The translations under genes and the position numbers were made by a program. Positions 1-9,224 of a stretch of 64,000 bases of DNA are shown here, piece after piece. Every line of letters starts with the position of its first letter. The stretch's first letter is position 1. This stretch comes from an uncultured Maribacter sp. (lineage in GTDB: Bacteria; Bacteroidota; Bacteroidia; Flavobacteriales; Flavobacteriaceae), in contig NZ_CANMRY010000008.1 of NCBI RefSeq assembly GCF_947500405.1, positions 62,001 to 126,000 of the forward strand, in the 5' to 3' direction. A model generated the notes under the pieces. The model ran no database searches. It worked only from the letters and a program-made list of their open reading frames with translations, and was not told the DNA's origin.

Positions 1-1
1 A

Positions 2-2791
2 GAATGGGATAACCCTTATTATGGTTTTCCTCAAATGATACGTTTTGCATTTAACCCAAATAAATCTTCCAGACAAAGAATGGAAGAACTTAAAAAAGCA
101 GGTATTACTTATACTTTCTCTGAATTATTAAAACCTAAATCTATACTTAAAGACAACACAAATCAACTACATAAAAAATTTATTTATGAGCAAGAAATCA
201 TCGATTTACTTAATGTGATTGATGGTAAAGATGAAGATGACAACTTATTAAGTTTTCTAGATTATGATAAATTGAAAGAAGGTAAAATGTGTCGTCATAT
301 GGTTTGTGTTCTTCCCTATCGTGCTTCCTGTGATGCTTTAGAGGAATTAATTAAATCGAATGAATTTAAAAACCTAAGTTCTTACGAAGTAGTCAATATT
401 TCTGGTGTAGAAAATGATAAAATTTACAAAGACGCACAGTCAGTAAAATCTAAAATAACTAAATATGAAAGTGAGAACAATAAAACTATCACTTTAACAG
501 TAAATAGAATGCTTACAGGAAGTACAGTACCTGAATGGGATACTATGCTTTATTTAAAAGATACAGCTTCACCACAAGAATACGACCAAGCAATTTTCAG
601 GCTTCAAAGTCAATTTATTAAGGTTTATAAAGAACCAGATGGGGATATTGTAAAATATAATATGAAACCTCAAACCTTATTAGTTGATTTTAACCCTAAT
701 AGAATGTTCCAAATGCAGGAACAAAAGTCGCAGATTTACAATGTTAATGTAGAATCTAACGGAAACACCGAATTAGAAGAAAGAATAAAAAGAGAACTAC
801 AAATTTCACCAATAGTTATCATTAACAACAAAAAAATGGTTGAAGTTGAGCCAACAGATATATTAGATGCTGTTCGCAAATATTCGAATGAAAGGAGTGT
901 TTTAGAGGAAGCTACATCAATTTCTATTGATTTTTCTTTGTTAGACATAGGTGCAATAAAAGCTGTAATCGAAAAACAAGGTGGTTTAAAATCAAGACAA
1001 GGTTTAGAAATAAAACCATCGGAGGGAGAAGGTGAAGATATTGATACCGGTGATGAACCTGATAATGATGAAAAGCCAGATAAAGATGATAAGGATTCAA
1101 AACCTTCAAAAGATGATGAAAAAATAGATTACAAAGGAAAGTTTGCAATGTATTATGCAAGAATTCTTTTCTTTTCTTTTTTAACGGATTCAACTGTTAA
1201 GTCACTTCAAGAAATTATCAATACAATAATTAACGATAAAAACAATCTGCGTATAGCAACACATTTAAATCTTGAAGCAGATATACTTGTTCTATTTCAG
1301 CAGCACATTAATCCTTTTATACTAAGCGAATTGGATTATAAAATCTCTAATATAAATTCTTTAGCAAACGACATTACAATTTCACCAATTGAAAGAGCAA
1401 GTAATGCGATGAAGAAATTTAGTCGCTTATCGGATTCTGAGATTGTTACACCGGAAGTTGTTACCGATAAAATGATGAACTCATTACCTGTCGATGCAAT
1501 AAACGAAACTACTTCACTACTTGATATTGCTTCCAAACAAGGCGAATTTGTGTATGCCACATATAAGAAATTCGGAAAAGAGGTAGCAAATAATTTTTAC
1601 TCAATCCCAACATCTAAGATTGCTTACGAGTTCACTAGAAAAGTATACAAACTACTTGAACTAGAAATTGAAAATATAGAATCAAACTACACATCTTACG
1701 ATCTAATCAAAGAAAACGATTTGATTAAAGATGAAACTATAAAAATTAACAACAACGATATGAAATTTAATGTAATTGTTGGTAATCCACCATACCAAGA
1801 AAGCGATGGAGGTGCACAAGCTAGTGCTAGACCTATTTATCACCATTTTGTGAATATTGCAAAACAGTTGGATTCTAACTACACCTGCATAATTATGCCA
1901 ACAAGATGGTATGCTGGTGGAAAAGGGTTAGACACATTCAGAGATCAAATGTTAAATGACAAAAACGTTTCAGAGCTACACGATTTTTTAAAGCCGGATA
2001 TAATTTTTCCAAATACAAATAACAGAGGAGGCATTTGTTTTTTCTTAAGAGATAAGAGTTTTGATAATAGTGAAGACTTAACGAAAGTATTTACTTATAA
2101 TGATAATTTAATCCCAATTCAAAATTTAAGAAATTTAAAAACAGAAGACTCTGACATTCTTATTCGACACAATATTGCTGTGGATATACTCAAAAAGGTT
2201 AAATCAAATGATGAATATGAGTCTTTTGAAAGTATTATATCTTCAAGAAAACCTTTTGGACTAGATGGAAATATTGTTAAAAATAAAACAATCTTTAGGT
2301 CTTCAAAGAATGGACTAACATCACCTGTTTTGTGTTATGGTAAAGGGAAACAAGTAGGGTTTTTGAATATAGAGGAAATCACGAAAAACACTAATTGGAT
2401 TAATAAATTCAAAGTATTTGCACCTTATGCTAACAATATTGGGACAGAATTAAATGATGATAACTTGAATGCATTTGTAGGAGAGCCAAATACAATAAGT
2501 ACTGAAACATATATCGTTATAGGAGCTGATTTAGACTTAAAAGAAGAATCAGCTAAAAATCTAACAAACTATTGTTTCACTAAGTTTACTAGGTTTATGC
2601 ATAGCATTCTGAAAGTAAGTCAACACGGAACATCGAAAACATACAAATTTGTTCCTCTCCAAAATTTCACTTCTGAATCGGACATCGACTGGAGTAAATC
2701 TATTGAGGAAATTGACAAGCAACTTTATATAAAATATAAACTGACTAAAGAAGAAATTGAATTTATTGAAAAAATGATAAAACCAATGTAA
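2..2791 (+). CDS. Helicase / Eco57I-type N6-adenine DNA methylase fusion, 5' end missing
   Basis: The reading frame is open from base 2, before the first in-window ATG at 35, so this is the C-terminal part of a longer protein. Counting from that Met, residues about 85-195 look like the second RecA lobe of an SF2 helicase, including a TGSTVPEWD stretch and a Q-x-x-x-R-x-Q end resembling motifs V and VI. An acidic linker (about 328-363) follows. Residues 495-505 (LLDIASKQGEF) fit the SAM-binding motif I and NPPY at 584-587 is the catalytic motif IV of N6-adenine methylases; the remainder would be target recognition. Such fusions are single-chain restriction-modification or phage-defence enzymes. 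The nuclease and first helicase lobe would lie outside the window. The exact class (type ISP-like or another) cannot be set from here. Confidence 0.85.
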   Translation, partial: EWDNPYYGFPQMIRFAFNPNKSSRQRMEELKKAGITYTFSELLKPKSILKDNTNQLHKKFIYEQEIIDLLNVIDGKDEDDNLLSFLDYDKLKEGKMCRHMVCVLPYRASCDALEELIKSNEFKNLSSYEVVNISGVENDKIYKDAQSVKSKITKYESENNKTITLTVNRMLTGSTVPEWDTMLYLKDTASPQEYDQAIFRLQSQFIKVYKEPDGDIVKYNMKPQTLLVDFNPNRMFQMQEQKSQIYNVNVESNGNTELEERIKRELQISPIVIINNKKMVEVEPTDILDAVRKYSNERSVLEEATSISIDFSLLDIGAIKAVIEKQGGLKSRQGLEIKPSEGEGEDIDTGDEPDNDEKPDKDDKDSKPSKDDEKIDYKGKFAMYYARILFFSFLTDSTVKSLQEIINTIINDKNNLRIATHLNLEADILVLFQQHINPFILSELDYKISNINSLANDITISPIERASNAMKKFSRLSDSEIVTPEVVTDKMMNSLPVDAINETTSLLDIASKQGEFVYATYKKFGKEVANNFYSIPTSKIAYEFTRKVYKLLELEIENIESNYTSYDLIKENDLIKDETIKINNNDMKFNVIVGNPPYQESDGGAQASARPIYHHFVNIAKQLDSNYTCIIMPTRWYAGGKGLDTFRDQMLNDKNVSELHDFLKPDIIFPNTNNRGGICFFLRDKSFDNSEDLTKVFTYNDNLIPIQNLRNLKTEDSDILIRHNIAVDILKKVKSNDEYESFESIISSRKPFGLDGNIVKNKTIFRSSKNGLTSPVLCYGKGKQVGFLNIEEITKNTNWINKFKVFAPYANNIGTELNDDNLNAFVGEPNTISTETYIVIGADLDLKEESAKNLTNYCFTKFTRFMHSILKVSQHGTSKTYKFVPLQNFTSESDIDWSKSIEEIDKQLYIKYKLTKEEIEFIEKMIKPM

Positions 2792-2916
2792 GCTAAAGCT
2801 AAAAGCCATACGCATTCGCAATTCACTACAGCCAACACTACGCCAAAAATTTCAAAAGAGTATATAAAACATAGCTATTATAGGCTTTCTGAGAGGTTTT
2901 TGTGTATTTATAAAGT

Positions 2917-2947
2917 ACGCTAAATCCGAAAAGTTAGCGTTTATTTA
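2917..2947 (+). terminator. Possible terminator after the helicase-methylase gene
   Basis: A 7-bp inverted repeat (ACGCTAA at 2917-2923, TTAGCGT at 2934-2940) is followed by TTTATTTATA. The stem is short and the T-tract interrupted, so this is a weak call. It lies 125 bases after the stop codon. Confidence 0.35.
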
Positions 2948-3000
2948 TACGTTACGTTTCATACACAAGAGATGTTAAAATTCAACGCTTTTTATAATAA

Positions 3001-3036
3001 AAAAAGCCTTCTATCTTAGGATAGAAGGCTTTAAAA
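3001..3036 (-). terminator. Rho-independent terminator downstream of fsa
   Basis: A strong 13-bp stem (AAAGCCTTCTATC, loop of four, GATAGAAGGCTTT) sits just after the fsa stop codon. On the minus strand it is followed by a T-rich run. It is flanked by A/T runs on both sides and could also stop readthrough from the left. Confidence 0.85.
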
Positions 3037-3052
3037 TAAAATTTAAAAGTAC

Positions 3053-3706
3053 TTAATTTCCTTTTTTATAATCTGCTAAGAATTTAGCTAAACCACTATC
3101 TGTAAGTGGATGCTTTAATAATCCTTTTATAGAACTTAAAGGCCCAGTCATAACATCGGAACCAATCTTAGCACAATCTAATACATGCATTGTATGACGT
3201 ACTGATGCAGCTAAGATTTGCGTATCAAAACCATAATTATCATATATAAGGCGAATATCTGCAATAAGCCCTAAACCATCTGTAGAAATATCATCTAAAC
3301 GACCAATAAAAGGAGATACATATGTTGCTCCTGCTTTAGCTGCTAATAATGCTTGTCCTGCAGAGAAAACTAAAGTAACATTAGTTCTTATTCCTTTGTC
3401 AGAAAAATATTTACATGCTTTTACACCATCAGCAATCATTGGTAATTTTACAACAATTTGCGGGTTAAGAGCTGCTAAAGCTTCTCCTTCTTTAACCATT
3501 CCATCAAAATCTGTAGAAATAACCTCAGCACTTACATCACCATCTACTAACTCACATATTTTTTTATAATGTGCCAAAATGTTATCTGCTCCTGTAATTC
3601 CTTCTTTAGCCATTAAAGAAGGGTTTGTAGTAACACCATCTAAAACACCTAAATCTTGTGCTTCTTTAATATCTGCTAAATTAGCTGTATCTATAAAAAA
3701 TTTCAT
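3053..3706 (-). CDS. fsa: Transaldolase / fructose-6-phosphate aldolase family protein
   Basis: This is a 217-residue TIM-barrel aldolase of the short (MipB/TalC/Fsa) transaldolase family. The N-terminus [16 protein letters not shown], the TTNPS motif at 26-30 and the Schiff-base lysine in VVKLP (Lys87) are all present, and the length is normal for the family. It moves dihydroxyacetone units between sugar phosphates in the cytosol. Family members act either as true transaldolases or as fructose-6-phosphate aldolases, and sequence reading alone does not separate them; placement 18 bases after transketolase argues for a role in the non-oxidative pentose-phosphate pathway. It is the last gene of a two-gene operon ended by a strong hairpin. 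Confidence 0.92.
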   Translation of the reverse strand: MKFFIDTANLADIKEAQDLGVLDGVTTNPSLMAKEGITGADNILAHYKKICELVDGDVSAEVISTDFDGMVKEGEALAALNPQIVVKLPMIADGVKACKYFSDKGIRTNVTLVFSAGQALLAAKAGATYVSPFIGRLDDISTDGLGLIADIRLIYDNYGFDTQILAASVRHTMHVLDCAKIGSDVMTGPLSSIKGLLKHPLTDSGLAKFLADYKKGN

Positions 3707-3724
3707 ATTTCTTTTATTTACGTA

Positions 3725-5755
3725 TTAATTTAAAAAATTTACTACTTCTTGATATACTTTTTCTCCAGTAAAGCCGAATTTATCGTCTAGTACTTTTGCA
3801 GGTGCAGAATATCCAAAATGATCCAAACCAAATACTTTTCCGTTTGGTCCTGCTAAACCTTCTAAGTTTACTGGAAGACCTGCTGTAAGACCAAAAATTG
3901 GCTTGTTGACAGGAATTATACTTTCTTGATATTCCTCATCTTGCTGTCTAAAAATACCTTCTGAAGGTATGGAAGCTATACTAACTTTTAATCCTTCTTT
4001 TTCTTCTAATAAAACTGCTGCTTCAAGTAAAGTTGCAACTTCAGAACCGTTAGCTATTAAAACTACATCTGCATTTGCAGTTTCTTTTACTAAGTACCCT
4101 CCTTTTTCTGCACCTAAAGCTTCGGTATATCTAGAAGCTCCTTGCGGTGCTACATCTTTTATTCCTTGTCTAGAAAGAATTAAGCCTGTTGGTGTTTTTG
4201 TATTTTCCATTGCCATTTTCCAAGCAACACTAGTTTCTTGAGAATCTGCAGGACGCAATGCTACAAAACTTTGCTCATGGCTATGGTTCTTTAATTTCTC
4301 TAGTAAACGTATTTGAGCTTCTTGCTCTACTGGCTGGTGCGTTGGCCCATCTTCCCCTACTCTAAAAGCATCATGCGTCCAAACAAACTTTACTGGTAAT
4401 TCTTGGATACAACTTAAACGAATAGCTGGTTTCATATAATCAGAAAACACAAAGAACGTAGCAACCACAGGAATAATACCTCCGTGTAATGCTATACCAT
4501 TTGCTATTGTTGCCATAGTTAGCTCTGCAACACCTGCTTGTAAGAATGCTCCAGAGAAATCTCCTTTTTGTAATACAGATGATTTTTTTAAGAATCCGTC
4601 TGTTTTATCACTATTAGATAAATCTGCAGAAGAAACTATCATGTTTTCTACATTCTCTGCCATATATGCTAACACATTAGAAGATGCTGCTCTTGTTGCA
4701 AGACCATCTTTATGCGTAATAGATTCAAAATCTAATTTTGGCACTTCTCCAGATAAGAAGAAATCTAATTTTGTAGCTAGAGCCTTATTTTCTTTTCTCC
4801 AGTCTGCTATTACTTCTTTTTTAGAAGCTGCATTCTTTGTTTTAGATGCTACAATAGTTTTATAATACTCTTGTACGTCTCTATATATATTAAAAGGGTT
4901 TTCTGGGTCAGCTTTTAGATTTAAAAGTGTTTTTGTGTAATCTGCTCCAGTAGCTCCTATTGGCTTTCCATGTAACTCACAATGACCTTCATACATACTA
5001 CCATCCTCTGTAACAGAACCTTTACCCATTATAGTTTTACCTATAATTAAAGTTGGTTTTTCTGTTTCTGCATTAGCATCTTTTAATGCTTTTCTTATTT
5101 GCTCATGATCATGCCCATCTATGGTTACAACATTCCAACCCCAAGCTTCATATTTCATTGCTGTATCTTCCGAAGTAACTTCGTCTGTCATAGAAGATAA
5201 TTGTACATCATTAGCATCATAAAACATAATAAAGTTATTTAACCCTAAATGCCCTGCTATTCTACCTGCTCCTTGCGATATTTCTTCTTGTACTCCTCCA
5301 TCAGAAATAAAACCATAAATTTTATGATCCATCCAATTTCCAAAACGTGCTGCTAAGAATTTTGCTGCAACTGCTGCTCCAACTCCCATAGTATGCCCTT
5401 GTCCTAATGGCCCAGATGTATTTTCAATTCCTCTATTTATATCTACTTCTGGGTGACCTGGAGTTACAGAACCCCATTGTCTAAAATTAGCAACATCTTC
5501 TTTTTTATAATTTCCTAATAAATAGTATTGTGCATACATTAATGTAGATAAATGCCCAGCATCCATAAAAAAACGGTCTCTAAAAGGCCAAGACATATCG
5601 GTAGGATCATAATTAAAAAACTCTGAGTACAAAATATGCATAAAGTCTGCTCCTCCCATTGGTCCACCTGGGTGACCTGATTGTGCTTTCTCAACCATAG
5701 CAATTGCCAATGCTCTAATATTGTCTGCCGATAACTGATCTAATTCTTTGTTCAT
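3725..5755 (-). CDS. tkt: Transketolase
   Basis: A 676-residue single-chain transketolase, of usual length, that moves two-carbon ketol units with thiamine diphosphate. Visible marks are GHPGGPMGGAD at 28-38, the substrate/cofactor segment GPLGQG at 115-120, the cofactor-binding region SDGGVQEE at 151-158 with the downstream NN, the catalytic glutamate in AGVAELTMATIANG (Glu411) and GEDGPTHQPVEQ at 467-478. The cofactor motif is usually G-D-G; here the first residue is Ser. It is the first gene of the tkt-fsa operon. Together with the xylose genes 30 kb away it would feed pentose phosphates into glycolysis. Confidence 0.96.
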   Translation of the reverse strand: MNKELDQLSADNIRALAIAMVEKAQSGHPGGPMGGADFMHILYSEFFNYDPTDMSWPFRDRFFMDAGHLSTLMYAQYYLLGNYKKEDVANFRQWGSVTPGHPEVDINRGIENTSGPLGQGHTMGVGAAVAAKFLAARFGNWMDHKIYGFISDGGVQEEISQGAGRIAGHLGLNNFIMFYDANDVQLSSMTDEVTSEDTAMKYEAWGWNVVTIDGHDHEQIRKALKDANAETEKPTLIIGKTIMGKGSVTEDGSMYEGHCELHGKPIGATGADYTKTLLNLKADPENPFNIYRDVQEYYKTIVASKTKNAASKKEVIADWRKENKALATKLDFFLSGEVPKLDFESITHKDGLATRAASSNVLAYMAENVENMIVSSADLSNSDKTDGFLKKSSVLQKGDFSGAFLQAGVAELTMATIANGIALHGGIIPVVATFFVFSDYMKPAIRLSCIQELPVKFVWTHDAFRVGEDGPTHQPVEQEAQIRLLEKLKNHSHEQSFVALRPADSQETSVAWKMAMENTKTPTGLILSRQGIKDVAPQGASRYTEALGAEKGGYLVKETANADVVLIANGSEVATLLEAAVLLEEKEGLKVSIASIPSEGIFRQQDEEYQESIIPVNKPIFGLTAGLPVNLEGLAGPNGKVFGLDHFGYSAPAKVLDDKFGFTGEKVYQEVVNFLN

Positions 5756-5987
5756 TTCCTCTTTTAAGATTAATTTTTATAGATACTATATACTAATTGC
5801 CGCAAATATACCTGATTTGAAGTTCTTTAAAAATAAAATTAAGCACGGAATTAACTTAATTAACGAAAATTATAGATTGTAATTAAAAACCTAACTTTTT
5901 ACTCGATAATTGAGATTTAAATACTCCGAGGTTTGTCCTTAGTTTTAAAAGTTTTCTCCGCAGTTGTTTACTAAAAAAAATAAAGGA

Positions 5988-7316
5988 CTAATCTATTATA
6001 AATTTAAAGCCGGCAGAAATTATACTAGCCTTTAAGCCAGAGTCTCTTTGGTAATTATTATACTTTAAATCGATACTTTTTAGACCAAATTTCCATAAGT
6101 GAAAATTGGTAAAAATATCAGTATAGGTTACTCCTATTCCATATTGATTAGCTGTATACTTAGACAAATCATAATCTGACGTATAAAACTCACTGGTAGA
6201 TAAATGCGTATTATAAGGAGCAAAATAATCTGCTGCGGTTTGGTTATAAAACCGGTAAGATGGGTAAACCGTAAACTTATCTGTTATTTTTATTGGCACC
6301 TCTATACTTGCTGTATGAGAATCTATTCCCCAATCATCTGTATAGTAACGATAATAAGTTCTTACTACAAAAATTTCATTTATATAATAATGTAACCTCC
6401 CTCCTACAGCTATTTTAAATCTTGAATCTGGTAGCTGCTCTATAGCATCTGCCAAATGAAAATTTTCTATAAAAGAATCTGCCACATCACTAAAATATAC
6501 TCTTTGAAAAGGTGTGGACAATAACCCTTTTTGCCTTATAAAATCTAGCAATAAAGAACCTTGCATTTTTTTCGAAAGTATTTGCGAGAAACCAAAACCT
6601 ACTGCATAAGAGTTTCTTTTTTCATCCTTAAAAGGAGTAAATATTGGATTATAATTGGTGTTTCCTGTAATAGTGTTACTTAAAAAAAGTCCATTAGAAA
6701 TACCATTTCCATTAAAAGTAAAAGGTCTAAGTTCTACTGGATAAATAGCGCTCCAACTGTCTAAATATACATTAGCATTTACACTAACTTCAGTGTTTTT
6801 TTGGTTAAACAACTTAGTATATCCTCCTCCAAAACCTAAAGAAAAATAATCGAACTCTTTTGATACCGATATTTTAGCAGAAACAATATCATTTCTACTA
6901 TCTGAACTGTGGCTGTATCCTAGAACTAAATTTGACCAAACATCTTTTTTTGAAGCTCCTGAACTTGCCACAAAAGGGTCTGCAGGAGAACTGCCATCAA
7001 AAGGATCTACATTGCTAGATGATGCAGAAGTGTAAGCAGATATTCCAGCATCAATAGTTAATACATCATCCTCATTTAAGGGAATAGAAATTACTACTGC
7101 CGCTGTTGCATCTTGTAAATCTTCTGTTCCTAGTCCTCCACTTACAGCTGCGTTATTTCCTTCTTGAGAATAATAGCTAGTTAAAAAATCTATTTCAGAA
7201 GTTTCTAAAACGCGTTTCTTATAGGTAACAATAGAATCTTTTTCTTGCGCATACCCATAAAAAAGAGTGGCAAACAAAAACATACAAAGACTTATTCCTT
7301 TACTATTTTTACTCAT
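5988..7316 (-). CDS. DUF3570 outer-membrane-like protein with SGAS motif
   Basis: A 442-residue protein with a signal peptide (ending near residue 23, YAQ) and a body rich in alternating hydrophobic/aromatic strands ending in an aromatic-rich terminal strand, as in an outer-membrane beta-barrel. It matches my knowledge of DUF3570 proteins, which travel with DUF4266 and ApbE. Residues 119-122 read SGAS, which resembles the SGA(S/T) acceptor site that ApbE enzymes modify with FMN; this is a motif reading only. It is the last of four same-strand genes, 24 bases after DUF4266. Its function is unknown; a flavin-carrying or electron-handling role at the outer membrane is an inference from the neighbours. 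Confidence 0.8.
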   Translation of the reverse strand: MSKNSKGISLCMFLFATLFYGYAQEKDSIVTYKKRVLETSEIDFLTSYYSQEGNNAAVSGGLGTEDLQDATAAVVISIPLNEDDVLTIDAGISAYTSASSSNVDPFDGSSPADPFVASSGASKKDVWSNLVLGYSHSSDSRNDIVSAKISVSKEFDYFSLGFGGGYTKLFNQKNTEVSVNANVYLDSWSAIYPVELRPFTFNGNGISNGLFLSNTITGNTNYNPIFTPFKDEKRNSYAVGFGFSQILSKKMQGSLLLDFIRQKGLLSTPFQRVYFSDVADSFIENFHLADAIEQLPDSRFKIAVGGRLHYYINEIFVVRTYYRYYTDDWGIDSHTASIEVPIKITDKFTVYPSYRFYNQTAADYFAPYNTHLSTSEFYTSDYDLSKYTANQYGIGVTYTDIFTNFHLWKFGLKSIDLKYNNYQRDSGLKASIISAGFKFIID

Positions 7317-7340
7317 TATATTTCTACTTACTTTATACCA

Positions 7341-7553
7341 TTAGTTACAACCACAACCTCCGCCAGTTTTTCCTCCATTAGCACCTACTGCTGCCTCTCT
7401 ATAAGAATGAAAAGTAGAAATGTTTCTGTCTGATTTTTTGTCGGATAAAACCATATCTGGATCATTTAAACTTACCTTATCATACTCTTTAACAGCAACA
7501 CAAGATGTGCAAAAAATAAGAAGGCAAAATGCAATTAGAAAACCCTTTATCAT
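7341..7553 (-). CDS. DUF4266 small lipoprotein
   Basis: A 70-residue lipoprotein: the signal peptide ends in a lipobox with Cys18, followed by a short charged middle and a glycine/cysteine tail, GGGCGCN. The pattern (V-x-x-x-E, S-T-F-H-S-Y-R-E-A, then a Gly-rich CxC end) is that of DUF4266. The start codon overlaps the apbE stop by four bases, so translation is probably coupled. The terminal CGC could bind a metal or form a disulfide, but no function is established that I know of. Always finding it between apbE and DUF3570 suggests it works on or with those two proteins. Confidence 0.8.
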   Translation of the reverse strand: MIKGFLIAFCLLIFCTSCVAVKEYDKVSLNDPDMVLSDKKSDRNISTFHSYREAAVGANGGKTGGGCGCN

Positions 7554-8533
7554 AATCTATTTATTTTAATATTTTTTGATGTAGTTACTTCTCCTATTTC
7601 ATCTACAATTACGCACTCAATATTTGGCAATTGATTTATTCTATTTAGCCCTACTTCTTTACCCATTACAAAAACAGAAGTTGCCAGCGCATCTGCAAGC
7701 TCAGCTTTTGGTGCAAAAACGGTAACACTAATAATACCACTAGACGGATATCCTGTTCTTGGGTCTATAATATGAGTGTATCTTTTACCATTAAGCATTA
7801 CAAACTTCTCATAATTACCAGAAGTTACAACAGCTCCATTAGTTATTGGTAATAATGCAAAGGCTTTGTTTTTATTCATAGGGTTAGTAATAGCAACCTT
7901 CCACTCTTCTCCATTTGGTTGTTTTCCCCAAGTATTCATATCTCCAGAAGCATTTATTATACCCGAAACAACTCCTTTTTTCACAAGTAATACTTTGGCT
8001 TTATCTGCTGCATAGCCTTTGCCTATAGCGCCAAAGCCAATTTTCATCCCTTCTTGTTTTAGATAAACGGTACTTTCTTCTTTATTTAAAATAATGTTTC
8101 TGTATCCTACTTTGGCTACAGATTGTTTTATTTGTTTGGCATTTGGCATTTGCGCCATAGTACCATTAAATTGCCAAACTTTATCCATAGAAGCATAAGA
8201 AATATCAAAAGCACCATCCGTTAATTTGCTTATTTTTATACTTCTTTCTATTAACTCATAAAGCTCATTACTAACTTTTACGGGTGATATACCTGCATTT
8301 TTATTTACTAATGCAGTTTCTGAATTTTTATCCCAAGAAGAAATAAGTTTTTCTATTCTTGTTATTTCATTAACTGCCAGTGTTATAAAATAACTAGCTT
8401 CAAGAGAATCTTTAGCTACTACCGTAATATCAAAACGGCTTCCCATAAGCCCCATTGTTTGCTTATAAGGTTCTTGCCCGTATGCAGTGATACAAGTAAA
8501 AAAAATGAAAAAATAAAATATTTTTTTTATCAA
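7550..8533 (-). CDS. apbE: FAD:protein FMN transferase (ApbE family)
   Basis: A 327-residue secreted ApbE-family enzyme that attaches FMN from FAD covalently to a Ser/Thr of partner proteins outside the cytoplasm, using Mg2+. The signal peptide ends around residue 19. Conserved blocks are GAIGKGYAADKA at 168-179, NASGD at 194-198, HIIDPRTGYP at 254-263 and the metal-site region DALATSVFVMG at 281-291. The gene starts two bases after the thioredoxin gene and overlaps DUF4266 by four. No NQR or RNF genes are in the window, so the local DUF4266/DUF3570 proteins are the best candidates for its substrates. Confidence 0.93.
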   Translation of the reverse strand: MIKKIFYFFIFFTCITAYGQEPYKQTMGLMGSRFDITVVAKDSLEASYFITLAVNEITRIEKLISSWDKNSETALVNKNAGISPVKVSNELYELIERSIKISKLTDGAFDISYASMDKVWQFNGTMAQMPNAKQIKQSVAKVGYRNIILNKEESTVYLKQEGMKIGFGAIGKGYAADKAKVLLVKKGVVSGIINASGDMNTWGKQPNGEEWKVAITNPMNKNKAFALLPITNGAVVTSGNYEKFVMLNGKRYTHIIDPRTGYPSSGIISVTVFAPKAELADALATSVFVMGKEVGLNRINQLPNIECVIVDEIGEVTTSKNIKINRL

Positions 8534-8535
8534 AA

Positions 8536-8976
8536 TTACCCTTTAAAGGATTCTAACAATTTAATATATGCTACTGGTTTTAATTTATTATAACTAGTTT
8601 GCCCTAAGACATTACCGTCTTTATCTAACACTACTACAAAAGGAAAATACCCTTTAGGATTATACTGCTCTGCTAGAGCTTTATTTTTTTTTGTCTGTTC
8701 TTCAGATAAACTATTTTTTTTCTTTTTAGGAAAATCTGCCTTTAGCATAACAAAATTTTCTTTTGCATAGTCCGTAAACTCTTCTGTACTCCAAATTTCT
8801 TTGTCTAATTTAATACATGGAGCACACCAGTCTGAACCCTGAAATACCAATATAATGGGAATATTTTTTTCAGAGGCAAGTTTCTTTGCATGAATAAAAT
8901 CTGTTTGCCACTCTTGAGAAAACATAGTAGTAACCGATACTATTATTAAGCACATCCCTAATATTATATTTCTCAT
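8536..8976 (-). CDS. Secreted thioredoxin-family protein
   Basis: A 146-residue thioredoxin-fold protein with an N-terminal signal peptide (hydrophobic stretch to about residue 20) and the active site WCAPC at 50-54. The surrounding GSDWCAPCIKLDKEIW pattern and the YFPFVVVLDKDGNVLG segment fit the thioredoxin_7/DsbD-gamma-like group, which reduces or oxidises cysteines in the periplasm. It is the first gene of the ApbE/DUF4266/DUF3570 operon. DUF4266 carries a terminal CGC, so keeping that pair reduced is one possible job; this is inferred from position. Confidence 0.85.
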   Translation of the reverse strand: MRNIILGMCLIIVSVTTMFSQEWQTDFIHAKKLASEKNIPIILVFQGSDWCAPCIKLDKEIWSTEEFTDYAKENFVMLKADFPKKKKNSLSEEQTKKNKALAEQYNPKGYFPFVVVLDKDGNVLGQTSYNKLKPVAYIKLLESFKG

Positions 8977-9224
8977 ACCTAATCTAACTTCTGTTTTAAT
9001 TAGAATATTAAATTCTAAACTAATACTACCTATCTACAAGTAAAGTTACTATTTTTTTCTCTCTGCGTAATTAATAGCTAAACATTTATATACAATAATT
9101 ACCAATTAAAATTGTTTTATTTGTAAGTATAAACTTACTATTAAAAAACTTATTAAACCTTTTTATAATGTTACAGTCTTATCAAAACATATATTAACCT
9201 ATTGTTTAATTTATTTTTTTTAAT

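Noticed and set aside
924-1193. Minus-strand ORF opposite the acidic linker of the helicase-methylase
   Set aside because: Antisense shadow of a Glu/Asp-rich coding stretch; it has no start context and its residues (His/Leu/Tyr runs) mirror that composition.
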